A stretch of DNA of 64,000 nucleotides, from positions 124,001 through 188,000 of the forward strand of contig JBJLCZ010000001.1 in assembly GCA_045567335.1 (NCBI GenBank), read 5' to 3'. This document shows positions 51,537-59,126 of the stretch, one piece after another. The position numbers and the translations under genes were made by a program. Position 1 is the first letter of the stretch; each line of letters starts with the position of its first letter. This DNA comes from Pelagilacustribacter sp045567335 (lineage in GTDB: Bacteria > Pseudomonadota > Alphaproteobacteria > Pelagibacterales > Pelagibacteraceae). The notes below the pieces were generated by a model. That model was not told the origin of the DNA. It was given only the letters and a program-made list of their open reading frames with translations, and did not search any database.

Positions 51537-53590
51537 TAGTTATTTGTTCCATTTTTTAATTCTTTTTGCTTAATATTTCTACATTCCGCCATTGTTTTAG
51601 ATGCTCTTGATATTGCATTAGTATAATAATAATCAATTGGATTAATTTTAATTTTTTCATTTTCAAATTCAGTTTTTAATTTTATATTTTGTTTTATTAT
51701 TTTATTTGGTAAAAAATCAATTTTAGAAAAATTTGGAATATTTTTTAATACTTCAGTTTTAATTGAAAGATGGTCTTTAAATATATTTTTTTTAAACAAT
51801 TTATTTGAAATTAAATTAAAAATTTTCCAACCTTCTTTTGCCTCTCCAGTAGGATAATTTGCTTTTCTACATTCTTGAATTCTACCCTCTAAATTTTCAT
51901 ACATACCAGATTGTTCAGTGTAAGCTGGGCTAGGTAATACTACATCGGCTAATTCAGCTCCTCTATCGCCATGACTTCCTTGATAAACAATGAACTCATT
52001 ATTTTTTTTAAAATTTAAATTATCTGAACCTAATAAGTACAAAAATTTAAATTCTTTATTTTCTAACTTATCAAAAAAAATAAAATTATTTTTTTCTGAA
52101 ATACTAAGTAATTTTAAATCTATAGATCCCACAGATGAAGCATTCTGACTCAAAATATTTAATGCATTCCATTTTTCTGAAATAAAATTTTTGGAATATA
52201 AAAATTCTTTTATTTCTTCAAAAATAAACTTGCCACTTTTATTCATTAACGCAGACTCACCAATAATGATCATAGGTTTTTTAGATAATAAAAATTTTTG
52301 ACTTAATTCATTTTTATTTTCTACAAAATTTTTTACGTCATTAATGCTATTTCCAATAATTTCATATTTATAAGTAAGATCGCCTGGGTCTCCTATTGAA
52401 TAAATTTTTGTTTTATTTTCCTTGTATGCTCTTCTTATTTTTGCGTTTAACATTGTGGCCTCATGTCTAGGATTGCATCCTATTAGAATTATCATGTCAG
52501 ATTCTAAGATGCCTTTTATTGAAGAATTAAAAATATAATTGATCTTGTCCTTTGGATTTATATAAAGTTTTTTTTCTCTTGATTCTATAAATGGGCTTTT
52601 AATATTCTCAAATAATTTTTTAAATGCATAAGAATTCTCTAAACTTTCTAAATCACCTACGTGTCCACCTATCTCATTTGAATTTGTATTTTTAATTTTT
52701 TCCGCAATTAATGAAATGGCTTCATTCCAAGATGATTTAACTAATTTATTGTCTTTTTTTACATATGGCACATCTAATCTCTGTTTTTGTAAGCCGTCAC
52801 AAGAATACCTTGTTTTGTCTGAAATCCATTCTTCGTTAATTTCATTATTTAAACGTGGCAATATTCTTTTTACTTCCCATCCATATGTATCTACTCTAAT
52901 ATTTGAACCAACAGAATCCATTACATCTATGCTCTCTGTTTTTTTTAATTCCCATGGCCTTGCCTCGAAAGCGTAAGGTTTAGATGTTAAAGCTCCAACA
53001 GGACATAAATCAATAACATTTGCAGACAATTCTGAATCCATAGCTTTTTCTAAGTAAGTAGTTATTTCCATATTCTCGCCTCTGCCAATCGCTCCTATTT
53101 CTGGAATACCAGCTACTTCAGTTGCAAATCTCACACACCTTGTGCAATGTATACATCTTGTCATTTGAGTTTTAATTAAAGGACCCATATACTTATCTTT
53201 TACTTCTCTTTTATTTTCTGAAAACCTAGATTTATCAACTCCATAATATAAAGATTGATCTTGTAAATCACATTCACCACCTTGATCACATACTGGGCAG
53301 TCTAATGGGTGATTAGCTAATAAAAATTCCATAATCCCTTTTCGTGCTTTTTCAACTAATTCTGTATTAGTTTTTATATTCATTCCTTCAGTTGCGGGCA
53401 TTGCACAAGAAGCTATAGGTTTAGCCGATTTTTCCATTTCCACTAAACACATTCTACAATTGCCGGCTATAGAAAGTTTTTCATGATAACAAAATCTTGG
53501 AATTTCGACTTCTGCAAGTTCACAGGCCTGTAAAACAGTCATGCCTTTTTGGAATTCAATTTCTTTACCGTTAATTAATATTTTAGGCAT
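51536..53590 (-). CDS. nuoG: NADH-quinone oxidoreductase subunit G
   Basis: Iron-sulfur subunit of the peripheral arm. N-terminal clusters are seen as RFCYHEKLSIAGNCRMCLVE (2Fe-2S), HPLDCPVCDQGGECDLQ (His-Cys ligated 4Fe-4S) and MTRCIHCTRCVRF with LCPVGALTSKPYAF (4Fe-4S). The rest is the molybdopterin-oxidoreductase-like fold without a cofactor role in complex I. The length of 684 aa matches the alphaproteobacterial/mitochondrial type (about 690). It overlaps nuoF by 8 bp. Confidence 0.97.
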   Translation of the reverse strand: MPKILINGKEIEFQKGMTVLQACELAEVEIPRFCYHEKLSIAGNCRMCLVEMEKSAKPIASCAMPATEGMNIKTNTELVEKARKGIMEFLLANHPLDCPVCDQGGECDLQDQSLYYGVDKSRFSENKREVKDKYMGPLIKTQMTRCIHCTRCVRFATEVAGIPEIGAIGRGENMEITTYLEKAMDSELSANVIDLCPVGALTSKPYAFEARPWELKKTESIDVMDSVGSNIRVDTYGWEVKRILPRLNNEINEEWISDKTRYSCDGLQKQRLDVPYVKKDNKLVKSSWNEAISLIAEKIKNTNSNEIGGHVGDLESLENSYAFKKLFENIKSPFIESREKKLYINPKDKINYIFNSSIKGILESDMIILIGCNPRHEATMLNAKIRRAYKENKTKIYSIGDPGDLTYKYEIIGNSINDVKNFVENKNELSQKFLLSKKPMIIIGESALMNKSGKFIFEEIKEFLYSKNFISEKWNALNILSQNASSVGSIDLKLLSISEKNNFIFFDKLENKEFKFLYLLGSDNLNFKKNNEFIVYQGSHGDRGAELADVVLPSPAYTEQSGMYENLEGRIQECRKANYPTGEAKEGWKIFNLISNKLFKKNIFKDHLSIKTEVLKNIPNFSKIDFLPNKIIKQNIKLKTEFENEKIKINPIDYYYTNAISRASKTMAECRNIKQKELKNGTNN

Positions 53591-54926
53591 TTTTATTTTC
53601 TAAAAGATGTTGGTCAACTAAATATGGCACTTCTTTTTTCTTTTTTATTATTGGATCGTTGCTACATCTTTTATTAATTTCTTTTTTAAAATGTCTCAAC
53701 AAACCTTGAACTGGCCAAGAAGAACCCTCACCAAAAGCACATATAGTATGTCCTTCAATTTGTTTAGTGACGTCTTCAAGAAGATTTATATCACTGTGGG
53801 TTGCTTTACCTTTTGCTGCTCTATCTAAAATTCTCCACATCCAGCCAGAGCCTTCTCTACATGGAGTGCACTGACCGCAACTCTCATGTTTATAAAATCT
53901 AGCTATTCTAGCCATACAAGCTACAATATCTTGATCATTGTTTATTACTACTATTCCAGCAGTTCCCAATCCACTTTGGTTTTCTACTAACGAGTCAAAA
54001 TCCATTCTTATTGTTTCGCAGATTTTTTTAGGAAGTAAAGGCATTGAAGATCCTCCTGGTATTACAGCTTGCAAATTTTCCCAACCACCAACTACTCCAC
54101 CTGCATGTTTTTCTATTAAATCTTTTAATGGTATTCCCATTTCTTCTTCAACATTGCATGGAGAATTTACATTTCCTGAGATACAAAATATTTTAGTACC
54201 CGTATTTTTAGGTTTTCCTATAGAAGCGAACCATTTTGCACCTCTTCTCAAAATTGTTGGCACTACTGCAATTGTTTCAACATTATTTACAATTGTTGGA
54301 CATCCATATAATCCAACTAAAGCTGGAAATGGTGGTTTTAATCTTGGTTGTCCTTTGTTTCCCTCTAAACTTTCTAATAAAGCTGTTTCCTCTCCACATA
54401 TATAAGCACCTGCACCAAAATGAATATGAATATCAAAATCCCACCCAGAACCACAGGCATTCTTTCCTAAAAAATTTTTCTCATAAGCTTCGTTGATAGC
54501 TTCTTGTAAGCGCATACCTTCATTAAAATATTCTCCTCTAATGTAAACATAACAAACATGAGCATTCACCGCATAACCTGCTATTAAACAACCCTCTATT
54601 AATTTTTGTGGTTCATATCTTAAAATATCTCTATCTTTACATGTGCCAGGTTCTGACTCATCAGCATTAATTACTAAATAATGTGGTCTAGAACCTACTT
54701 CTTTAGGAGCAAATGACCATTTTAGTCCTGTTGAAAAACCAGCTCCACCTCTACCTCTTAATTCAGATGTTTTTATTTCATCTATAATCCAGTCACGTCC
54801 TTTAGAAATTAATTGATTAGTGTTTTTCCAGTCATCTCTCATTAAGGATTTTTCTAATTCCCATCCGTATTCATTGTAAAGGTTTTGAAAAATTCTGTCT
54901 TCTTTTTTAAGCATGCTTATCACCAT
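53583..54926 (-). CDS. nuoF: NADH-quinone oxidoreductase subunit F
   Basis: NADH-oxidising subunit with FMN and a 4Fe-4S cluster (N3). The glycine-rich NADH loop is SELRGRGGAGFSTGLKWSF, the FMN region has NADESEPGTCKDRDILRYEP and GAGAYICGEETALLESLEG, and the cluster ligands are ESCGQCTPCREG with a later Cys in HTICAFGEG. The length is 447 aa from 54926; an ATG at 54914 (MLKKEDRIF) would remove four residues and may be the real start, since it reduces the overlap with nuoE. Confidence 0.97.
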   Translation of the reverse strand: MVISMLKKEDRIFQNLYNEYGWELEKSLMRDDWKNTNQLISKGRDWIIDEIKTSELRGRGGAGFSTGLKWSFAPKEVGSRPHYLVINADESEPGTCKDRDILRYEPQKLIEGCLIAGYAVNAHVCYVYIRGEYFNEGMRLQEAINEAYEKNFLGKNACGSGWDFDIHIHFGAGAYICGEETALLESLEGNKGQPRLKPPFPALVGLYGCPTIVNNVETIAVVPTILRRGAKWFASIGKPKNTGTKIFCISGNVNSPCNVEEEMGIPLKDLIEKHAGGVVGGWENLQAVIPGGSSMPLLPKKICETIRMDFDSLVENQSGLGTAGIVVINNDQDIVACMARIARFYKHESCGQCTPCREGSGWMWRILDRAAKGKATHSDINLLEDVTKQIEGHTICAFGEGSSWPVQGLLRHFKKEINKRCSNDPIIKKKKEVPYLVDQHLLENKNA

Positions 54927-55512
54927 TAATTTTTTTTAATTTTTCTGGAGATGTATTTTTTCTACCTCTAAATGAACCCGGTTTAATTGGTTTATCATCT
55001 AAAAAAGAATCAATAATTTTCTTGGTATTTATTTCATCTAAGTCTTCATAATAATCTTCGTTAACTTGCATCATTGGTGCATTAACACATGCCCCCAAAC
55101 ACTCGACTTCTAGCCAAGAACAATTGCCATTTTTAGACAATTGATTTTCATTTGGTGATATTTTTTCTTTACAAATTTTTACCAATTTATCTGCTCCTCT
55201 GATTAAACAAGGACTTGTTGTACAGACTTGCACAAAATATTTTCCTACAGGCGAAAGATTGTACATTGTATAAAAAGTTGCAACCTCATAAACATTTATA
55301 TACGGAATAGACAAAAATTTTCCTATAAATTTCATAGCTGCAAGAGGAATCCAATTTTGATTTTGTTTTTGAGCGAGATAAAGTAACGGCATTACTGCGC
55401 TTTTTTTATTTTTCTTTGGATATTTTTTTAATAAATTTTCTGCAATTTTTAAATTATCATCTGTAAATTTAAAATTTTCTGGTTGTTCAGTATGAATTTT
55501 TTTTATACTCAT
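54907..55512 (-). CDS. nuoE: NADH-quinone oxidoreductase subunit E
   Basis: Thioredoxin-like 2Fe-2S subunit (cluster N1a). Ligands are in VCTTSPCLIRGADK and ECLGACVNAPMMQVN. The N-terminal helical region with AVMPLLYLAQKQNQNWIPL precedes the VATFYTMYNLSPVGKYFVQV strand. The length of 201 aa is normal. It overlaps nuoD by 4 bp, and its C-terminal tail (PGSFRGRKNTSPEKLKK) is the usual alphaproteobacterial type. Confidence 0.96.
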   Translation of the reverse strand: MSIKKIHTEQPENFKFTDDNLKIAENLLKKYPKKNKKSAVMPLLYLAQKQNQNWIPLAAMKFIGKFLSIPYINVYEVATFYTMYNLSPVGKYFVQVCTTSPCLIRGADKLVKICKEKISPNENQLSKNGNCSWLEVECLGACVNAPMMQVNEDYYEDLDEINTKKIIDSFLDDKPIKPGSFRGRKNTSPEKLKKINGDKHA

Positions 55513-56684
55513 CTATCAACCTCCCCAAAAACTATATCGAGTGATCCAAGAACTGCAGGCACATCAGCCAACATGTGACCTTTGATTAGGTAATCCATAG
55601 CTTGTAAGTGTGAAAAACCAGGGGCCCTAATTTTACATCTATAAGGTTTATTGCTTCCATCAGAAATTAAATAAACACCAAATTCTCCTTTGGGAGCTTC
55701 AACAGCTGTGTAAACATTTCCTGGTGGAACTCTATAACCCTCAGTAAATAATTTAAAATGATGAATTAAAGCTTCCATAGATTCTTTTAAATCATCTTTT
55801 TTTGGAGGAGAAATTTTTCCGTCAATAGATTTGATAGGACCTTTAGGTAATTTTTCTATACATTGTAAAATAATTTTTACGCTTTCTCTCATCTCCTCGA
55901 TCCGACAAAGATATCTATCGTAACAATCTCCATTTTTTCCAATTGGTATTTGAAAATCTAATTCATTATAAATTTCGTATGGCTGTGATCTTCTTAGATC
56001 CCAAGCAACACCAGAACCTCTCAGCATTACTCCAGAGAAACTATGGTCTAATGCCTCCTGCTTTGTAACTATTCCAATTTCAACATTCCTTTGTTTAAAA
56101 ATTCTATTGTCTGTTAATAAAGACTCTAAATCATCAATAATTTTTGGGAAAGATTTACAAAACTTTTCTATATCTTCGATTAATTTAGTTGGCAAATCTT
56201 GATGAACTCCCCCTGTTCTAAAATAATTTGCATGCAATCTTGATCCCGATGCTCTTTCATAAAAACTCATAAGGGTTTCTCTTTCTTCAAAACCCCACAA
56301 CGAAGGAGTTAATGCTCCTACATCAAGTGCTTGCGTAGTAACATTTAATATATGACTTAAGATTCTACCTATTTCACAAAAAATTACTCTGATATATTTC
56401 GCCCTAATAGGGACTTCAAGATTAAGCAATTTTTCTGCTGCAAGTGCGAATGCATGTTCTTGGTTCATTGGTGCAACATAGTCTAATCTGTCAAAATATG
56501 GTAAGGCTTGGGTATAAGTTTTGTGTTCTATGAGTTTTTCTGTTCCTCTATGTAATAATCCTATGTGTGGATCAGCTTTTTTAACTACTTCACCATCTAA
56601 TTCTAATATCAATCTTAACACGCCGTGAGCTGCAGGATGTTGAGGACCAAAATTTAAGCTTAAAGTTTTAGTTTTTTTTGTCAT
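55509..56684 (-). CDS. nuoD: NADH-quinone oxidoreductase subunit D
   Basis: 49-kDa-type subunit forming the quinone cavity with NuoB and NuoH. Family segments are LNFGPQHPAAHGVLRLILEL with the conserved His of the quinone site, HRGTEKLIEHKTYTQALPYF, DRLDYVAPMNQEHAFALA, RGSGVAWDLRRSQPY and KIRAPGFSHLQAMD. The separate nuoC and nuoD genes are the alphaproteobacterial condition, unlike the fused gene of E. coli. The start overlaps nuoC by 17 bp. Confidence 0.97.
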   Translation of the reverse strand: MTKKTKTLSLNFGPQHPAAHGVLRLILELDGEVVKKADPHIGLLHRGTEKLIEHKTYTQALPYFDRLDYVAPMNQEHAFALAAEKLLNLEVPIRAKYIRVIFCEIGRILSHILNVTTQALDVGALTPSLWGFEERETLMSFYERASGSRLHANYFRTGGVHQDLPTKLIEDIEKFCKSFPKIIDDLESLLTDNRIFKQRNVEIGIVTKQEALDHSFSGVMLRGSGVAWDLRRSQPYEIYNELDFQIPIGKNGDCYDRYLCRIEEMRESVKIILQCIEKLPKGPIKSIDGKISPPKKDDLKESMEALIHHFKLFTEGYRVPPGNVYTAVEAPKGEFGVYLISDGSNKPYRCKIRAPGFSHLQAMDYLIKGHMLADVPAVLGSLDIVFGEVDR

Positions 56685-57288
56685 TTTCGTTATTTTTTTT
56701 TTTTAATGCTTTTTGATATTTTGTGCCTTCCCAAGGACTTTCAAAATCAAAATCTCTGTAATTTTGTTCTAATTTAACTTTTTCATAAACTACTTTCTTT
56801 TCTTTTTCGCTATATCTAACTTCATTAAAACCTGTTAGTGGAAAATCTTTTCTAAGTGGATGACCTTTAAAATTGTAATCAGTTAAAATTCTTCGTAGAT
56901 CTGGGTGTTGATCAAATTTGATTCCATACATATCAAAAACTTCTCTTTCCATCCAATTTGCTGATGGAAAAATTTTAGTTAAAGTTGGAATTTTTTTATC
57001 AATCTCTATCTCCAATGAAATTTTAATTCTAAAATTAAATTCGTGAGACAAAAGAAGGTAAATTAATTTAAATCTTTTTTCTTCTTGAGGATAATCAACA
57101 CCAGCAATATCAATTAATTGTCTAAATTTACAATTATCGTTTGTTTTTAAAAACTGGATAATTTCTAATAAATTTTCAGGAGTAGAATGAATTAATAATT
57201 CATCAAATTCTATTATTGAACTTTGTACTTTACTTGTTAACTCTGAATTGACTAATTTTTCAAGTTGTTGAATATTATTTGATGGCAT
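56668..57288 (-). CDS. nuoC: NADH-quinone oxidoreductase subunit C
   Basis: 30-kDa-type peripheral arm subunit. The core has FPSANWMEREVFDMYGI, HPDLRRILTDYNFKGHPLRK and DFPLTGFNEVRY, which are diagnostic. The length of 206 aa is normal. An in-frame run of 12 A near the 3' end encodes part of a Lys/Asn tail. It starts 3 bp after nuoB. Confidence 0.96.
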   Translation of the reverse strand: MPSNNIQQLEKLVNSELTSKVQSSIIEFDELLIHSTPENLLEIIQFLKTNDNCKFRQLIDIAGVDYPQEEKRFKLIYLLLSHEFNFRIKISLEIEIDKKIPTLTKIFPSANWMEREVFDMYGIKFDQHPDLRRILTDYNFKGHPLRKDFPLTGFNEVRYSEKEKKVVYEKVKLEQNYRDFDFESPWEGTKYQKALKKKNNENDKKN

Positions 57289-57291
57289 ATT

Positions 57292-57849
57292 TTATCTCTG
57301 AAGAGAACCTTCTCTTCTAATTTTTTTTTGTAATTGAAGTACTCCATAAAGCAAAGCTTCTGCTGAAGGTGGGCACCCAGGAACATAAATGTCAACTGGA
57401 ACAATTTTATCACAGCCTCTAACAACAGAGTAAGAGAAATGATAATAACCACCACCATTGGCACAGCTACCCATAGAAATTACATATCGAGGTTCAGGCA
57501 TTTGATCATAAACTTTTCTTAGTGCAGGTGCCATTTTATTTGTTAATGTTCCAGCAACTATCATCACGTCTGATTGTCTAGGTGACGCTCTTGGTGCAGC
57601 TCCAAATCTTTCAAGATCGTACCTTGGCATAGAAGTTTGCATCATTTCAACAGCACAACATGCCAAACCAAAGGTCATCCAGTGAAGAGATCCTGTTCTA
57701 GCCCAATTAATTAAATTATCACTTGAAGTAGTTATAAAACCTTTTTCAGCAAAATCTTTAGCTAGTTTTTTAAATTCCTGAGGAATTTTTTTTTCTTTAT
57801 CAATAGTAGAATCTGATGTTACTCCCATTCTAATGCTCCTTTTTTCCAT
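57292..57849 (-). CDS. nuoB: NADH-quinone oxidoreductase subunit B
   Basis: PSST-type subunit carrying the last 4Fe-4S cluster (N2) that passes electrons to quinone. Ligands are the tandem Cys in FGLACCAVEMMQ, the Cys in ISMGSCANGGGYYHFSYSVV, and PGCPPSAEALLYG. The length is 185 aa from 57849; the alternative ATG at 57828 (MGVTSDST) would shorten the overlap with nuoA from 31 to 10 bp and is also plausible. Confidence 0.97.
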   Translation of the reverse strand: MEKRSIRMGVTSDSTIDKEKKIPQEFKKLAKDFAEKGFITTSSDNLINWARTGSLHWMTFGLACCAVEMMQTSMPRYDLERFGAAPRASPRQSDVMIVAGTLTNKMAPALRKVYDQMPEPRYVISMGSCANGGGYYHFSYSVVRGCDKIVPVDIYVPGCPPSAEALLYGVLQLQKKIRREGSLQR

Positions 57850-58187
57850 TCATAAATAAAACCAATTGTTAAAACTGATAAAAAAACCATCATTGACCAA
57901 AAACCGATTGCTCCAATGCTACCAAGTGAAATTGCCCATGGAAATAAAAATGCTATCTCTAAATCAAAAATTATAAATAAAATTGCAACAAGATAAAATC
58001 TTACATCAAATTCCATTCTAGAATCATCAAATGCTTCAAATCCACATTCATAAGCTGACAATTTTTCAGGGTCTGGATTGCTAGGTGAAAATAAAAAATT
58101 AACTACAATGAAACCTATGCTCAATCCTAAAGCAATAAATAGAAATAAAATTATAGATAAATATTCAGATAAAAAGTTATAAATCAT
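57819..58187 (-). CDS. nuoA: NADH-quinone oxidoreductase subunit A
   Basis: Three-helix membrane subunit at the head of the nuo operon. The conserved loop KLSAYECGFEAFDDSRMEFD, with the quinone-side Cys, and FYLVAILFIIFDLEIAFLFP are diagnostic. The length of 122 aa is normal. It is the first of fourteen contiguous nuo genes with almost no gaps, and the 162 bp between it and tRNA-Asp should hold the operon promoter. Confidence 0.97.
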   Translation of the reverse strand: MIYNFLSEYLSIILFLFIALGLSIGFIVVNFLFSPSNPDPEKLSAYECGFEAFDDSRMEFDVRFYLVAILFIIFDLEIAFLFPWAISLGSIGAIGFWSMMVFLSVLTIGFIYEWKKGALEWE

Positions 58188-58203
58188 GTTTAATCAATAC
58201 CTA

Positions 58204-58225
58204 CCTTGATACTTTAAGTTCAAGG
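58204..58225 (-). promoter_or_regulatory. Hairpin in the nuoA 5' leader
   Basis: In the sense strand CCTTGA (plus 58220-58225) and TCAAGG (58204-58209) form a 6-bp stem with a 10-nt loop, ending about 16 nt before the nuoA ATG and next to a weak purine-rich ribosome site (AAGGTAGG). It could modulate translation of nuoA. A 6-bp stem can arise by chance; the call is tentative. Confidence 0.3.
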
Positions 58226-58248
58226 GTTCTTATATTAATTGTTACTAA

Positions 58249-58297
58249 ATATATAACACTTAAAATGAAAGTGTACAGTACAAGATGGTAGCACTTT
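58249..58297 (-). promoter_or_regulatory. Candidate nuo operon promoter and palindromes
   Basis: The spacer upstream of nuoA holds a perfect palindrome TGTAC-A-GTACA (58272-58282), nested inside the inverted repeat AAAGTG (58268-58273) ... CACTTT (58292-58297). On the minus strand TGTACA is followed, 16 bp later, by TATATA (about 58250-58255), a possible sigma-70 pair. Together these suggest the nuo promoter with a regulator site, but no regulator is identified. Confidence 0.35.
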
Positions 58298-58349
58298 TGC
58301 TGAATACTGTTACTAGTTTTTTTTCTAGATGAAAACCATTATCAATTAG

Positions 58350-58426
58350 TGGCGGGAGTGACCGGGCTCGAACCGGCGACCTCCTGCGTGACAGGCAGGC
58401 GCTCTAACCAACTGAGCTACACCCCC
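58350..58426 (-). tRNA. tRNA-Asp (anticodon GTC)
   Basis: Read on the minus strand: acceptor GGGGGTG pairs with CACTCCC (one G-U), D arm GCTC/GAGC, anticodon stem CCTGC/GCAGG with loop CTGTCAC giving anticodon GTC, T arm GCCGG/CCGGT with TTCGAGC, discriminator G, and an encoded CCA. The G discriminator fits Asp. It is one of the few G+C-rich stretches in the window and lies next to tRNA-Val on the same strand. Confidence 0.96.
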
Positions 58427-58435
58427 ACAATTTAA

Positions 58436-58511
58436 TGGTGGGCGGTAAAGGACTCGAACCTATGACCCTCTCGGTGTAAACGAGATGCTCTACCAACTGA
58501 GCTAACCGCCC
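58436..58511 (-). tRNA. tRNA-Val (anticodon TAC)
   Basis: Read on the minus strand: acceptor GGGCGGT pairs perfectly with ACCGCCC, D arm GCTC/GAGC, anticodon stem TCTCG/CGAGA with loop TTTACAC giving anticodon TAC, T loop TTCGAGT, discriminator A and an encoded CCA. It lies 9 bp upstream of tRNA-Asp, so the two are likely cut from one precursor. Its promoter should be in the 99 bp shared with the divergent zinc-ribbon gene. Confidence 0.96.
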
Positions 58512-58610
58512 CTATTAAAACAGAACAGAGATATACAACAAAAATTTTATAATGTAAAAATTAAAAAAATTTAATATAATTTATACAAATTATCTGTATT
58601 ATCAAAATAT

Positions 58611-59126
58611 ATGATTATTCAATGCAATTCCTGCCTTAAAAGTTTCAATGTCCCCGATGGAGCCATTACATCAGCTGGTAGACTTGTTCAATGTAGTTCT
58701 TGTGGCAATAAATGGACTCAGTTTCCTTTAAAAAAAGAAAAACCAAAATCTGGTAAAATTATACCTGAGCCGAAAAAAATCATCACAAAAATTGAAAAAA
58801 AAGTAGTAAAAAATAAAAAAAAGAAAAAAGTTATAAATCCTTATTCAGAAGATTATCTTAAAAAAAAACATGGTATTAGAATTATAAATCCTTCAAGTTT
58901 AAAAATTAAAGATAAAAAGAAATCAATAAGTCAAAATATAGGATTTGGATTTTATAATTATTTAGTTACCTTTGTAATTTTTTCTATATTTATTGTAAGA
59001 GGTCTTTATTTTGGAAAAGATTTTATAATAATTAATTATCCATTCTTAGAAATACACTTGAATAATTTTTTTGAAACTTTAAATAATTTAAAGTTAATTA
59101 TCTTAGATATTATTAAAAAATATTAA
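58611..59126 (+). CDS. MJ0042-type zinc-ribbon membrane protein
   Basis: A 171-aa protein with an N-terminal zinc ribbon of the MJ0042 type (IQCNSCLKSF ... VQCSSCGNKW, four Cys in two CxxC pairs within the first 35 residues), then a Lys-rich linker (about 43-85), and one membrane helix at about 120-140. The C-terminal part is probably periplasmic. Proteins with this layout occur in nearly all Alphaproteobacteria, but their role is unknown to me. Its stop overlaps the stop of the sugar-enzyme gene on the other strand by two bases. Confidence 0.85.
   Translation: MIIQCNSCLKSFNVPDGAITSAGRLVQCSSCGNKWTQFPLKKEKPKSGKIIPEPKKIITKIEKKVVKNKKKKKVINPYSEDYLKKKHGIRIINPSSLKIKDKKKSISQNIGFGFYNYLVTFVIFSIFIVRGLYFGKDFIIINYPFLEIHLNNFFETLNNLKLIILDIIKKY

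Noticed and set aside
58313..58328. CTAG-T8-CTAG as an intrinsic terminator for tRNA-Asp
   Set aside because: The stem is only 4 bp and on the tRNA strand there is no T tract after it.
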